Below are positions 44,144 to 52,698 of a DNA stretch of 64,000 nt, one piece after another. The stretch covers positions 124,001-188,000 of the forward strand of contig NZ_BNBY01000010.1 in assembly GCF_014656195.1 (NCBI RefSeq), in the 5' to 3' direction. Origin of the DNA: Kitasatospora xanthocidica. GTDB taxonomy: Bacteria > Actinomycetota > Actinomycetes > Streptomycetales > Streptomycetaceae. Each line of letters starts with the position of its first letter. Position 1 is the first letter of the stretch. The notes beneath the pieces were generated by a model that worked only from the letters and a program-made list of their open reading frames with translations, made no database searches and was not told the DNA's origin. The position numbers and the translations under genes are program-made.

Positions 44144-44626
44144 TCAGACGCCGGTGCTGGAACCCGGCCGGATGACCATGAGCACCACGACCACGGCCCA
44201 CAGCAGGTTGAACACCCCGGCCGTCATCGGCAGCAGGCGCAGACCGCCGACCGCCTTGGCGTGCTGCTCGTCCGCCGGGTCGAGGTCGAGCGCGTCCACG
44301 GCGGCCTGCTGGCCGGGGAGGACGAAGAGCAGCAGGGAGAGCGCGGCGACCGCGGTCAGCACCATCGAGACGATCACCCAGGACTGGCTCATCACGTCCA
44401 TCACCTGGGCCAGGCCGATGCCCAGCACCGGCACCGCGACCCCCAGCAGCGCGTAGACCTGGGTGATCCGGTGCAGCACGCGCAGCACGCCCGCGTCGGA
44501 GGCCCGGTCCGGCCCGTCGGCCAGCGCGGCCTTCGCCCGGCGCGGGAACGTGCTGACGGCCACCGCGACCGGGCCTATGAACAGGACCGAGACGAGGACG
44601 TGCAGGCTCAGCAGGAACTTGGCCAT
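44144..44626 (-). CDS. DUF2269 integral membrane protein
   Basis: A 160-residue protein with four transmembrane helices (about residues 4-25, 55-77, 83-104 and 137-157) and short loops, matching DUF2269. The opening MAKFLLSLHVLVSVLFIGP has a His in the first helix, as usual in this family. A charged loop (DALDLDPADEQHAKAVGG) faces the cytosol. The ATG at 44626 follows AAGGGTG. It is transcribed in the same direction as the XRE regulator, 127 bases ahead, so co-transcription is possible. No function is known for the family; a redox or heme role has been guessed because of the conserved His, without proof. Confidence 0.85.
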   Translation of the reverse strand: MAKFLLSLHVLVSVLFIGPVAVAVSTFPRRAKAALADGPDRASDAGVLRVLHRITQVYALLGVAVPVLGIGLAQVMDVMSQSWVIVSMVLTAVAALSLLLFVLPGQQAAVDALDLDPADEQHAKAVGGLRLLPMTAGVFNLLWAVVVVLMVIRPGSSTGV

Positions 44627-44813
44627 GGCGGGGCACCCTTTGGATCCGGTGGGCAGCTGGGGTTTCGCGGGAGCGCACGGTCGGCGCGCCCACGACCAGG
44701 CACGCTAACACCGCTTATTCACGGGCCCACCGCTCGGGTGCGCGGTGCGGGGCCCACCGGCGGCCCGTCCGCCGGCGGTCCAGCCCGCCGCCCGCCACGG
44801 CCCACCCGTCGGT

Positions 44814-45521
44814 TCAGCCGGCCGCCGTCAGCTCCACGATCCGCGGCGGGGCGGTGCTGACCGCCGCGACGGCGGCGCCGTGCTCCGGGTCGGTCCAGTC
44901 GATCAGGTGCAGGTCCTGGTACCGGCTGCGCAGCGGGGCACCGGGCGGGACGGTCGCGGGCAGGGCGGAGAGGTCGATCCCGCCGAGGGTGTCCAGGGTG
45001 GCCCGCCCGATCTTGATCAGCGACTCCTTGCGCACCCACTGCCGCAGGAACGCCCGGTCCGGCTCCGGGTCCGCCTCGACCAGGGCGAGTTCGGCCGGGG
45101 CCAGCACCCGGCGGGCGACCGCGCGCAGCGAGCCGCCCCGGCCGGACAGCTCGACGTCCACGCCGATCGGCTGGTGGCCGGCGCCCGCGGCGACCACGCC
45201 CCTGGTGTGCGACAGGCTCACGTGCACCCCGGGGTGGTCCGGCAGGTAGGGCTTGCCGTGGTCGGCGAGCCCGCAGTCCGGGCACTGCTGGGCGAGCACC
45301 AGGCCGGCCACCGGGACGCCGAGCAGCCGGGCGGCGCAGAGCCGGACCAGCAGGTGCCCGGCGGTGAAGTCGAGCCGCCCGGACTCGTGCCGGAAGCGCG
45401 CGGCGCGTTCCCGTTCGAGGGCGGTCAGCAGGTGCTCGCCCACCTCGGGGTGCCGCAGCACGGCGTCGGCGGACGCGACGGCGACGAGCGGTGCGCTCTG
45501 GTCCTGGGCCTCGGTGGTCAT
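44814..45521 (-). CDS. 4'-phosphopantetheinyl transferase, Sfp type
   Basis: A 235-residue enzyme that transfers phosphopantetheine from CoA to carrier proteins of polyketide and non-ribosomal peptide synthases. The magnesium motif is PIGVDVEL and the second motif is LRQWVRKESLIKIGRA; the first conserved His region reads HVSLSHTRG. The size and the presence of two separate halves identify the Sfp/EntD class rather than AcpS. The ATG at 45521 is chosen because the family alignment begins near it; the ribosome site is weak. No PKS or NRPS genes are in the window, so it probably serves clusters elsewhere. Confidence 0.93.
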   Translation of the reverse strand: MTTEAQDQSAPLVAVASADAVLRHPEVGEHLLTALERERAARFRHESGRLDFTAGHLLVRLCAARLLGVPVAGLVLAQQCPDCGLADHGKPYLPDHPGVHVSLSHTRGVVAAGAGHQPIGVDVELSGRGGSLRAVARRVLAPAELALVEADPEPDRAFLRQWVRKESLIKIGRATLDTLGGIDLSALPATVPPGAPLRSRYQDLHLIDWTDPEHGAAVAAVSTAPPRIVELTAAG

Positions 45522-45765
45522 GACTCCAACCTAGCTCCAACCCGGGCCCCGCCGGAGAGGGGTGCCGCCGCCCGCCGACCGGGTGTTCCCGGGAGACCGG
45601 TGCTCCGTTCGTATGAATGTCGGATGCGACCTGAGGGTCGAGAGGGTACGAATCACCTGATTTAGGGTTGGATGTCCCGGATCTGTGGGATCGACGGCAG
45701 ATGTCATGGAAAACGGCAGGTCGTCCGAGCGCCTGCCCTTTCTCTTATGCGCGGAGGAATTGTCG

Positions 45766-47358
45766 ATGGGTCAGGCCACCGGTTCGCCGGATCACCGAAC
45801 GACCGCCGTGAGAACGCCCGCCACCCGTGGTCGCCGGGCCGTCCGCGCGGCGGTCGCGACCGTCGTGGCCGCGCTGCCGCTGGCCGCCGTGCTGACGGTC
45901 GGTTCGGCCGCGCCGCTGGCCCCGCCGCTGGGCGCCTGCACCGGGCCCTCCTGTCCCGCCACCTGGCCGACGCCGCCGAACAACGGCGACTTCACCGGGC
46001 GGGACGCCAGCATCAACGTCTTCACCGGCGGCAACTACACGGTGAACGGCCGCGCCGCCGAGGCCGAGGGCAAGATCGTCACCCTGGGGAACCTGACCGT
46101 CGACAAGAACGGCGGCGGCATCTACAACATGGGCGTCGTCGGCGTCGGCTCGCGCGTGGTGCCGCCCAACGGCAGCGACTTCGTGACCACCGGTGGCGCC
46201 GTCGACGTCAAGACCGGCAACTCCATCCTGATCGGCGGCAGCGACTCGCACGGCGCGGCCTTCGGCAACCTGCGCCACGCGGGCAGCGTGAGCGGCACCG
46301 TCAGCATCGACCCCACCGGCCAGTCGATCCAGGACGCCAACGCCGCCGCGCCCTACCAGACGGTGCTGACCCAGATCGAGGAGATCTCCGACTGCGTGGG
46401 TCGGTCCGCCCCGACCGGCCAGGTCGACATCGCCTTCGGTACGGCGACCTTCACCGGCGACGGGACCAGCATGCGGCAGGTCTTCAACGTCACCCAGAAC
46501 CTCGCCTCGCCGACCGGCGGACAGATCGGCCTCGCCTTCACCAAGATCCCGGCCGGCGCCACCGTCGTGGTCAACATGATCGGCGACAGCCCGATCATCA
46601 ACACCTACACGGGCACCGGTCTGGCGGGCGACCAGACCACCGATATGCGCTCGAAGCTGATGTACAACTTCCCGACCGCGACCTCGGCCCAGATCCTCGG
46701 CAGCGCCCAGTTCCAGGGCTCCGTCATGGCCGGCAACCCGGGCGGCACCACGACCATCGCCCAGCCGGGCATGAACGGCCGGGTGTACCTGGCGGGCAAC
46801 CTGATCCACACGGGTACCGGTGGCTACGAGATCCACAGCTACCCGTTCGACGGGGACCTGCCGGAGTGCACGGTGACGCCCAGCCCGTCGCCGACCTCCT
46901 CCTCGCCGTCTCCTTCGCCGACGTCTCCTTCGCCGACCTCTCCGTCTCCGACCTCGCCCTCGCCGACCTCGCCGAGCCCGACGTCTCCGTCGCCGACGTC
47001 CCCCACGCCGACCTCTCCGTCCCCGACCTCCCCGTCCCCCACCTCCCCGTCTCCCACCTCGCCGAGCCCGACGTCCCCGTCCCCGACGTCTCCCACGCCG
47101 ACCTCGCCGGCGCCCACCTCCCCGACCCCGAGCAGCCACTCGCCGTCGGCCAGCGCGTCCACGTCGAGCGCGGGCCCAGCCCCGACCAGCCACCACCCGA
47201 CCAAGCAGCCGACGAGCCACCACCCGGGCGGCGGCGGTGAGTTGCCCTCCACCGGTGCGGGCAACGCTCCGGTGGTCTTCGGTCTGGCGGGCGTCGGCCT
47301 GCTCGGCCTCGGCGGTCTGGCCGTGATGGCCGCCCGCCGCCGCGGCCGCCACAGCTGA
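45766..47358 (+). CDS. Choice-of-anchor-A surface protein with Pro/Ser/Thr stalk and LPXTG anchor
   Basis: A 530-residue cell-wall protein. A long signal peptide (twin-Arg-like RRAVRAAVATVVAALPLAAV, residues about 25-50) leads to a choice-of-anchor-A domain of about 310 residues (NVFTGGNYTVNG, GGAVDVKTGNSILIGGS, QGSVMAGNPGGTTT). A stalk of about 100 residues made of PSPTSPSPTS-type repeats follows. The protein ends with the sortase signal LPSTGAG, a hydrophobic helix and RRRGRHS. LPSTG fits sortase E/F-type anchoring to peptidoglycan. The start is the ATG at 45766 behind GGAGGAA. A terminator follows at 47414. Such proteins probably act in surface adhesion or aerial-growth structures; direct evidence is absent. 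The repeats may vary in number. Confidence 0.88.
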   Translation: MGQATGSPDHRTTAVRTPATRGRRAVRAAVATVVAALPLAAVLTVGSAAPLAPPLGACTGPSCPATWPTPPNNGDFTGRDASINVFTGGNYTVNGRAAEAEGKIVTLGNLTVDKNGGGIYNMGVVGVGSRVVPPNGSDFVTTGGAVDVKTGNSILIGGSDSHGAAFGNLRHAGSVSGTVSIDPTGQSIQDANAAAPYQTVLTQIEEISDCVGRSAPTGQVDIAFGTATFTGDGTSMRQVFNVTQNLASPTGGQIGLAFTKIPAGATVVVNMIGDSPIINTYTGTGLAGDQTTDMRSKLMYNFPTATSAQILGSAQFQGSVMAGNPGGTTTIAQPGMNGRVYLAGNLIHTGTGGYEIHSYPFDGDLPECTVTPSPSPTSSSPSPSPTSPSPTSPSPTSPSPTSPSPTSPSPTSPTPTSPSPTSPSPTSPSPTSPSPTSPSPTSPTPTSPAPTSPTPSSHSPSASASTSSAGPAPTSHHPTKQPTSHHPGGGGELPSTGAGNAPVVFGLAGVGLLGLGGLAVMAARRRGRHS

Positions 47359-47413
47359 CGGCCCCGCACGACGGCTGAACGGCGCCGAGCGCGCCCGAGC
47401 AGCCGGCCGGCGT

Positions 47414-47449
47414 ACAGGCCGCCCGAGTCGATCCGACCGGGCGGCCTGT
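47414..47449. terminator. Terminator between convergent surface-protein and TetR genes
   Basis: Perfect 12-bp arms (47414-47425 and 47438-47449) with a 12-base loop, placed between convergent genes. Confidence 0.75.
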
Positions 47450-47478
47450 GTCGTACCCGGAACTCCAGGGGTACCGGG

Positions 47479-48108
47479 CTACCGCTGCGCCGGGTAGTCC
47501 GCGAGCCCGGAGGCGAGCAGGGCGAAGGCCCGGTCCACCGCCGTCTCGATCCGGGGGCGGATCTCCTCGGCCGATTCGCCGGCCACCACGGCCCGCCGGA
47601 TCTCGGCGAGGACCGCCCGGTGGGCGCCCGCGACGGTGCCGGCCACCACGTGCGGGAGCGGGTCGTCCGGGGCGGCTCCCGCCTCCTCGGCCAGGACGGC
47701 GGCCAGTGCCCCCTCCGCGCGTTCGCCGAGCTCCAGCAGTCGGGCGCGCAGCGCGGGGCTGTCCGTGACGATCCGCCAGAACGTCGCCATCCGCGGGTTC
47801 AGTCCGACCGTGGGCTCCCCGTCCGCGACCGCGGCCAGCAGGTCGGCCCGGACGGCGTCCACCGCGGAGCTGCCGGCCGGGCGGCGGCGGACCACCTCGG
47901 CCAGGTGGGCGACCACGGCGTCCTGCCGGTCGAAGAACAGGTCCTCCTTGGTCGGGAAGTAGTTGAAGACCGTGTTGGGGGAGACCCCGGCGGCCCGGGC
48001 CACCTCGACGACCGTGACCCGGTCGAACCCGCGCTCGGCGAACAGGCCCATGGCGGTGTCGGCCAGGAGGTCCCGGGTCTGCTGCTTCTTGAGTTCGCGA
48101 AGTCCCAT
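47479..48108 (-). CDS. TetR-family regulator
   Basis: A 209-residue TetR protein. The DNA-binding domain contains VTVVEVARAAGVSPNTVFNYF, typical of the AcrR-like group, and the start MGLRELKKQQTRDLLADTA is standard. The C-terminal part (about 85-200) is helical without identifiable ligand residues. The ATG at 48108 follows GTAGGATC. It is divergent from the glycosidase-like gene, and an inverted repeat at 48132-48161 lies between them, so it most likely represses that gene and itself. The inducer is unknown. Confidence 0.92.
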   Translation of the reverse strand: MGLRELKKQQTRDLLADTAMGLFAERGFDRVTVVEVARAAGVSPNTVFNYFPTKEDLFFDRQDAVVAHLAEVVRRRPAGSSAVDAVRADLLAAVADGEPTVGLNPRMATFWRIVTDSPALRARLLELGERAEGALAAVLAEEAGAAPDDPLPHVVAGTVAGAHRAVLAEIRRAVVAGESAEEIRPRIETAVDRAFALLASGLADYPAQR

Positions 48109-48131
48109 GCCGGGATCCTACGGCAGAATCA

Positions 48132-48161
48132 TGGAGTCACATAAAACTTGCAGTGACACCA
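48132..48161. promoter_or_regulatory. Inverted repeat, candidate TetR operator
   Basis: TGGAGTCAC (48132-48140) and GTGACACCA (48153-48161) match at 8 of 9 positions around a 12-base AT-rich spacer, in the 76-base gap between divergent starts. Confidence 0.55.
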
Positions 48162-48184
48162 AGAATATCGGCTACGGTGACGGC

Positions 48185-49237
48185 ATGACCTTCACCTTCG
48201 GCATCTACCCCGGCGGACTGCTCGGCGACGACAGCGGTGTGCTGGCGCCCGTCCGCCCCGACGACCCGGCGCTGATCACCGCGGCCCTGCGCGAACTCCA
48301 GGGCGGGGCAGGCGAGTTCCTGGTCCGTGCCTACCGCTCGTGCGGCGATCCCGGGTGCGCCCCGGAGCGGCCCGAGCAGTACGCGGTCGAGGGGCGCAGG
48401 CTCGACCTGGTGCTCCAGTACCGCGACCGCAGCGGGGAGTTGGCGGGCTGGCTGGACTTCGTCCGGGAGACGGTCCGGACCGAGGGCCACCGGGTCGCCC
48501 TCCTCCAGATCTGCGAGGAGCCCAACCTCGATCTGCCGCCCGTGGACGGCAGCATCCCCGACGTGCGGCGGGCGCTGGTCGCGGGCGTGGTCGCGGCCAA
48601 GGAGGAGGCGCTGGCCCGCGGGTACGACGAGCTGGCCGTCGGCTTCAACGCGGTGCCGTCCTTCGACCCCGCGGACACCTTCTGGTCCGAACTCGGCGAG
48701 CTTGCCGACGAGCGCTTCCACCGAGCCCTGGACTACGTCGGCCTGGACTTCTTCCCGGACGTCTTCCGGCCCGTGCCGCCCGGGCAACTCACCGACGCGG
48801 TACGGGCGGTGGTCACGTCGTTCCGGCGGGACTGGCTGCCCCGGGCCGGCATCGGGGCCGCCGTCCCGCTGCGGGTCTGCGAGAACGGGTGGCCCACCGG
48901 CCCCGGGCGGAGCGAGGCGCGGCAGGCCGAGGTGGTCGAGGAGGTGGTGCGGACGGTCGCCGGGCTGGCCGCCGAACTCGCCGTCACCGGTTACGCGTTC
49001 TTCGCCCTGCGGGACGCCGACAGCGCGGGGGCGGGGCTGTTCCACCACTTCGGCCTGCTGCGCGACGACTACTCGCGCAAGCCGGCGTTCGACACCTACC
49101 GGAAGCTGGTCGCCGAACTGACCGAACTGACCGAACCGGCCGAACCGGCCGGACCGACCGAACCGAGCGCAACATCCGGACCGACCGAACCGAGCGCAAC
49201 GGCCGAAACATCCGAACCGGCCTGCCGGGAAGGCTAG
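48185..49237 (+). CDS. Glycoside-hydrolase-like TIM-barrel protein, unknown substrate
   Basis: A 350-residue cytosolic protein without a signal peptide. The order of beta-strand motifs suggests a glycosidase-like TIM barrel: FTFGIYPGG, FLVRAYRS, VALLQICEEPNLD (a Glu at the usual acid/base position), ELAVGFNAVPS, YVGLDFFPDV and PLRVCENGWPTG (candidate nucleophile Glu), TGYAFFALRDADS. This pattern occurs in a group of hypothetical actinobacterial proteins; the enzyme class is not settled. The last 35 residues are a low-complexity Glu/Pro/Thr tail (ELTELTEPAEPAGPTEPS). The ATG at 48185 has only a weak ribosome site. It is divergent from, and likely controlled by, the TetR gene. Its end overlaps the convergent b-subunit-like gene by four bases. 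Confidence 0.75.
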   Translation: MTFTFGIYPGGLLGDDSGVLAPVRPDDPALITAALRELQGGAGEFLVRAYRSCGDPGCAPERPEQYAVEGRRLDLVLQYRDRSGELAGWLDFVRETVRTEGHRVALLQICEEPNLDLPPVDGSIPDVRRALVAGVVAAKEEALARGYDELAVGFNAVPSFDPADTFWSELGELADERFHRALDYVGLDFFPDVFRPVPPGQLTDAVRAVVTSFRRDWLPRAGIGAAVPLRVCENGWPTGPGRSEARQAEVVEEVVRTVAGLAAELAVTGYAFFALRDADSAGAGLFHHFGLLRDDYSRKPAFDTYRKLVAELTELTEPAEPAGPTEPSATSGPTEPSATAETSEPACREG

Positions 49238-49731
49238 TTCGTCTCGAAGAACCGCTCCACCGTGCGGCGCCGGGCGGCGACCTCGTGCACCGGCTCGCCG
49301 ATCACCCGCCCGGCCAGGGTGACGGCCAGCTCGCCGACGTCCTGGCGGAGCCGCTCGGCCGCCGCGGCCCGGTCCGCGGCGATCCGCGCGCGTCCGGTGG
49401 TGAGCAGCTCGTCCCGTTCGCGCAGGCCCTCTGCCCGGGCCGCGGCGATCGCCGCCGCGCCGCGTTCGGTGCAGTCCTCCCGGATCCGGGCCGCCTGGTG
49501 CCGGGCCTCGGCCAGTTCGCGCAGGTGGGTGTCGCGGACGGCCTCGGCCTCGGCGCGCAGGGCCTCGGCGTGCTCGGCGCGGCCCTCGGTGGCCTCCCGG
49601 CGTTCGGCCTGCACCCGTTCGATGCGGGGGAGCAGGTGCCGGCCGAGCGTCCAGAGGATCAGGAAGAACAGCGCCAGGCCGAGGGCCAGCGGGGCCGGTT
49701 CGGGCTTGAGCGGGCCGAGTTCGAGATTCAC
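49234..49731 (-). CDS. Orphan ATP synthase F0 b-subunit-like protein
   Basis: A 165-residue protein with the layout of the F0F1 b subunit: an N-terminal transmembrane helix (LALGLALFFLILWTLGRHLL) followed by a long amphipathic helix (residues about 40-140) and the delta-binding C-terminus (RQDVGELAVTLAGRVIGEP). ERREATEG, LAEARHQAARIRE and ARIAADRAAA match the b-subunit pattern. No other atp gene is near; the neighbours are kynureninase and a glycosidase-like gene. The GTG at 49731 has an excellent GGAGG. The sequence is Arg/Ala-rich and looks diverged from a standard AtpF, so it may be a paralogue with another scaffold role. It is not a pseudogene: start, frame and ribosome site are intact. 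Confidence 0.85.
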   Translation of the reverse strand: MNLELGPLKPEPAPLALGLALFFLILWTLGRHLLPRIERVQAERREATEGRAEHAEALRAEAEAVRDTHLRELAEARHQAARIREDCTERGAAAIAAARAEGLRERDELLTTGRARIAADRAAAAERLRQDVGELAVTLAGRVIGEPVHEVAARRRTVERFFETN

Positions 49732-49868
49732 GCAACCTCCCCGTGGTCCGACGTGCCGTCAAGCGGCAGCCTTCCCTGGGTCGACGGTGGTCGAACTCGA
49801 CCCTGGGATGAGCTTCGTCACGACGCCGGGGAGGTTGCCGCTTCCGGCTCGTCGGGCGACGGCCCCGG

Positions 49869-51101
49869 TCAGGTGACCTCGCCCCGGCGGGAGAAGCGCT
49901 CCGCCCGCCATTCGCCGCTCTCCAGGACCTCGGCCAGCTGCCGGGCGGCGTCCCAGACCTCGGTGTAGGACAGGTAGAGCGGGGTGAAGCCGAAGCGCAT
50001 CAGGTCCGGCGCGCGGAAGTCGCCGATCACCCCGCGCTCGATCAGCGCCTGCACCACCGGGTAGCCGTCGGCGTGCCGCAGGGCGACCTGGCTGCCGCGC
50101 CGGGCGTGCTCGCGCGGGGTCACCACCTCGATCCCGTCCAGGCCCTCCGTCAGCGAGATGAACAGGTCGGTCAGCGCCAGGCTCTTCGTCCGCACCGCCG
50201 CGAGGTCGGCCCGCTCCCAGACGTCCAGCGAGGCGTCGAGGGCGGCCTGGCCGAGCAGCGAGGGCGAGCTGGTCAGGAAGCGGCCGATGCCCGCCTTGGG
50301 GTCGTAGCCGGGCTCGAAGGCGAACGGGCGGGCGTGCCCGAACCAGCCGCTCAGCGGCTGCAGCGGACCGGCCGCCAGGTGCCGCTCGGCGACGTACAGG
50401 AAGGCCGGCGAACCGGGGCCGCCGTTCAGGTACTTGTAGGTGCAGCCGACCGCGAAGTCCGCGTCGGCGGCGCCGAGTTCGACCGGCAGCGCGCCCACCG
50501 CGTGGCACACGTCCCAGATCATCAGCGCGCCCGCGGCCTGCACCCGGGCGGTGATCCCGGGCATGTCCAGCAGCTCGCCGGTGCGGTAGTCCACCTGTGA
50601 GAGGACGACCGCGGCGACGTCCCCGTCCAGGTGCCGGTCCAGCTCCTCGGGCCGGATCAGCGCACTGCGCGCGCCCTCGACCAGGCCGGTCACGCCCTCG
50701 GCGATGTACAGGTCGGTCGGGAAGGCCTCGGCGTCGCCGAGCACCGTGTGCCGGCCGGGGCGCAGCCGCAGCGCGGCCGACAGCACCTTGAAGAGGTTGA
50801 CCGAGGTGGTGTCGCAGACGACCACCTCCGCCGGATCGGCCCCGATCAGCGGCGCGATCCGCCGTCCCAGCCGGTACGGCTGCTCGAACCAGCCGGCGTC
50901 GTTCCAGCTGCGGATCAGCTCCCGGCCCCACTCCTCCTCGACCACCTGGCGCACCCGCTCCGGCGTGCGCACCGGCAGCGCGCCCAGCGAGTTGCCGTCC
51001 AGGTAGATCACCCCGTCCGGCAGCGAGAACTCCTTGCGGAACGCCGCCAGCGGATCGACGGCGTCCAGCGCCGCGCAGTCCTCGCGCGTGGTCATGCCCA
51101 T
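49869..51101 (-). CDS. kynU: Kynureninase
   Basis: A 410-residue PLP enzyme that converts kynurenine to anthranilate and alanine (or 3-hydroxykynurenine to 3-hydroxyanthranilate). Recognisable regions: VIYLDGNSLGALP, GWFEQPYRLGRRI, VVVCDTTSVNLFKVL, VVLSQVDYRTGELLDM, IWDVCHAVGALPVEL, and the PLP lysine in GCTYKYLNGGPGSPAFLY. RFGFTPLYLSYTEVWDA is typical of the C-terminal part. The ATG at 51101 is chosen (AGGAG nine bases before); 51095 would lose two residues. It is 38 bases behind kynA in the same direction, so both form the tryptophan-to-anthranilate operon. No kynB formamidase lies beside them. Confidence 0.95.
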   Translation of the reverse strand: MGMTTREDCAALDAVDPLAAFRKEFSLPDGVIYLDGNSLGALPVRTPERVRQVVEEEWGRELIRSWNDAGWFEQPYRLGRRIAPLIGADPAEVVVCDTTSVNLFKVLSAALRLRPGRHTVLGDAEAFPTDLYIAEGVTGLVEGARSALIRPEELDRHLDGDVAAVVLSQVDYRTGELLDMPGITARVQAAGALMIWDVCHAVGALPVELGAADADFAVGCTYKYLNGGPGSPAFLYVAERHLAAGPLQPLSGWFGHARPFAFEPGYDPKAGIGRFLTSSPSLLGQAALDASLDVWERADLAAVRTKSLALTDLFISLTEGLDGIEVVTPREHARRGSQVALRHADGYPVVQALIERGVIGDFRAPDLMRFGFTPLYLSYTEVWDAARQLAEVLESGEWRAERFSRRGEVT

Positions 51102-51139
51102 GTGCCCGTTCTCCTCGCTCACAGCTCGTCCCGGATTGC

Positions 51140-51970
51140 TCACAGCTCGTCCCGGATCGTCCACAGCTCCGGGAACACGTCCTGCTCGGCCGACTTGCGC
51201 AGCCAGGTCAACCCGCTGGAGCCGCCCGAGCCGGGCTTGGCGCCCATCGTCCGCTTCACCGCCGACAGGTGCCGCTGGCGCCAGCGGGTGACCCGCTCGG
51301 CGACGTCCAGCAGGGCCTCGCCGAGCGGCTGCAGCGCGGCGAACTCCGGCTCGGTGTACACCCGGCGCCAGGCCGCGGCGGCCTCCTCGGACGGGCGGTA
51401 GCGCTGCTCGGAGGGCTCCGGGAGCGGGCCCAGTCCGCGCCGCGCCAGCAGCGCCAGCGCCTCGTCGTACAGCCCGGGGGAGCGCAGTGCCTCGACCAGC
51501 TCCTCCTGGGTGCGCGGCATGCCGTCGTACATGGCCAGCAGCGCGGCGTTCTTGTTGCCGAGCGTGAACTCCAGGTGCAGGAAGGCCGCGGACTGGAAGC
51601 CGGACGCCTCGCCGAACAGCGAGCGGAAGGAGTTGAACTCCTGCGGCGTCATAGTGGCCAGCAGGTCCCAGGACTCCACCAGCACGTCCTGCGCGTGGGT
51701 GCCCCGGCGCAGCGCGGCGAGCGCGGCGGGGAGGTCGTCCTCGCGCAGCGCCTGCCGGGCGAGCGTCCACTCGTGCCGCAGCAGGTCGAAGAGCAGCTCC
51801 ATCACCTGGGTGGTGATGATGAACGACAGTTCCGCGGGCTCCTTGCCGCGCGGGTGCTGCAGGCCGTGCAGCTCCTCCAGCCGTACGTACTCGGCGTACG
51901 GGGTGCTCCGACGCGGCGCCCCGCCCCGACCGAACGACAGGTTGGGTGTCTCCACCGTGTCGTGCCCCAT
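51140..51970 (-). CDS. kynA: Tryptophan 2,3-dioxygenase
   Basis: A 276-residue heme enzyme opening the indole ring of tryptophan to N-formylkynurenine. The sequence AEYVRLEELHGLQHPR, then ELSFIITTQVMELLFDLL with the active-site region, matches the family, as do MTPQEFNSFRSLFGEASGFQS and RWRQRHLSAVKRTMGAK near the C-terminus (the last His is the heme-ligand candidate). The ATG at 51970 follows GGAGGAATCGGG. It heads the operon with kynU. The last 21 bases including the stop (CACAGCTCGTCCCGGAT) are duplicated directly behind the gene. A divergent Lrp-type gene lies 214 bases away. Confidence 0.95.
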   Translation of the reverse strand: MGHDTVETPNLSFGRGGAPRRSTPYAEYVRLEELHGLQHPRGKEPAELSFIITTQVMELLFDLLRHEWTLARQALREDDLPAALAALRRGTHAQDVLVESWDLLATMTPQEFNSFRSLFGEASGFQSAAFLHLEFTLGNKNAALLAMYDGMPRTQEELVEALRSPGLYDEALALLARRGLGPLPEPSEQRYRPSEEAAAAWRRVYTEPEFAALQPLGEALLDVAERVTRWRQRHLSAVKRTMGAKPGSGGSSGLTWLRKSAEQDVFPELWTIRDEL

Positions 51971-52184
51971 CCCGATTCCTCCTGATCCGTCGGGCGCCTG
52001 GCCCGCTCCGGTGAACCAGCCGGATTGCCCGGTTCCACCGGGTGCCCATTGTGCGGCGGTGGCGGCCCCCGCTTGAATGGTCGACGGATACCGCAACCGC
52101 CGTCGGAGCTGTCGTTCGCGAGGCGTTCGGCTGATTCGCTTTACGAACGAAAATCCCTTGATCCGAACACCCCGGGGAGCCGCC

Positions 52185-52619
52185 ATGGACGCCGTCGACC
52201 GCCGCCTGCTGGCCGAGCTGCAGGCCGATGCCCGGCTCTCGTACAACGAACTCTCCCGCCGGGTGAGCCTGTCCGCACCCGCGGTGGCCGAACGGGTCCG
52301 CCGCCTGGAAGCCGACGGGGTGATCAGCGGCTACCACGCCCACGTGGACCCCACCCGGGCCGGGCTGCCGATCACCGCGCTGGTGCAGATCCAGTGCTAC
52401 GGCCCGCGCTGCCTGCTGCGCGACCCCGAGGTGGCGACCTGGCCCGAGGTGCTCCAGCTGCACCGGGTCACCGGCGGGGCCTGCTGCGTGCTGCTGGTCG
52501 CGGTGCCGACGATGGCCGAGTTCGAGGCGCTGTGCGACCGGCTCGGCGCGTACGGCCAGCCGTCCAGCTCGATGATCCTCTCCAGTCCGGTGCCCTGGCG
52601 GCCGCTGGCGCCGCGCTGA
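52185..52619 (+). CDS. Lrp/AsnC-family regulator, KynR-like by position
   Basis: A 144-residue single-module Lrp regulator: helix-turn-helix MDAVDRRLLAELQADARLSY with SLSAPAVAERVRRLEADGVI, then a RAM sensor domain (ITALVQIQCYG, VTGGACCVLLVAVPTMAEF). The ATG at 52185 follows GGGGAG; the frame continues upstream but the family begins here. It is divergent from kynA, the arrangement of KynR activators that respond to kynurenine in proteobacteria, so it is the likely controller of kynA-kynU. The gap 51971-52184 contains TTCGCTTTACGAA (small inverted repeat) near 52132-52145, a candidate binding site. The ligand is inferred. Confidence 0.9.
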   Translation: MDAVDRRLLAELQADARLSYNELSRRVSLSAPAVAERVRRLEADGVISGYHAHVDPTRAGLPITALVQIQCYGPRCLLRDPEVATWPEVLQLHRVTGGACCVLLVAVPTMAEFEALCDRLGAYGQPSSSMILSSPVPWRPLAPR

Positions 52620-52663
52620 CCGGGAGGGCGGGAGAGTCGGGAGGGCGGGCGGCGGCCCGCTGG

Positions 52664-52683
52664 CCTTGACGCGGACGTCAAGG
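52664..52683. promoter_or_regulatory. Perfect inverted repeat before the FMN reductase gene
   Basis: CCTTGACG-CGGA-CGTCAAGG: 8-bp arms (52664-52671, 52676-52683). It overlaps a TTGACG -35-like box and ends 15 bases before the start codon, a position suited to repression. Confidence 0.6.
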
Positions 52684-52698
52684 AGTAGGTTCCGGCCC

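Noticed and set aside
46860..47220. Independent gene in the long plus-strand frame crossing the surface-protein stalk
   Set aside because: The repeat-coding DNA is open in several frames; only the PSPTS frame continues into a sortase signal.
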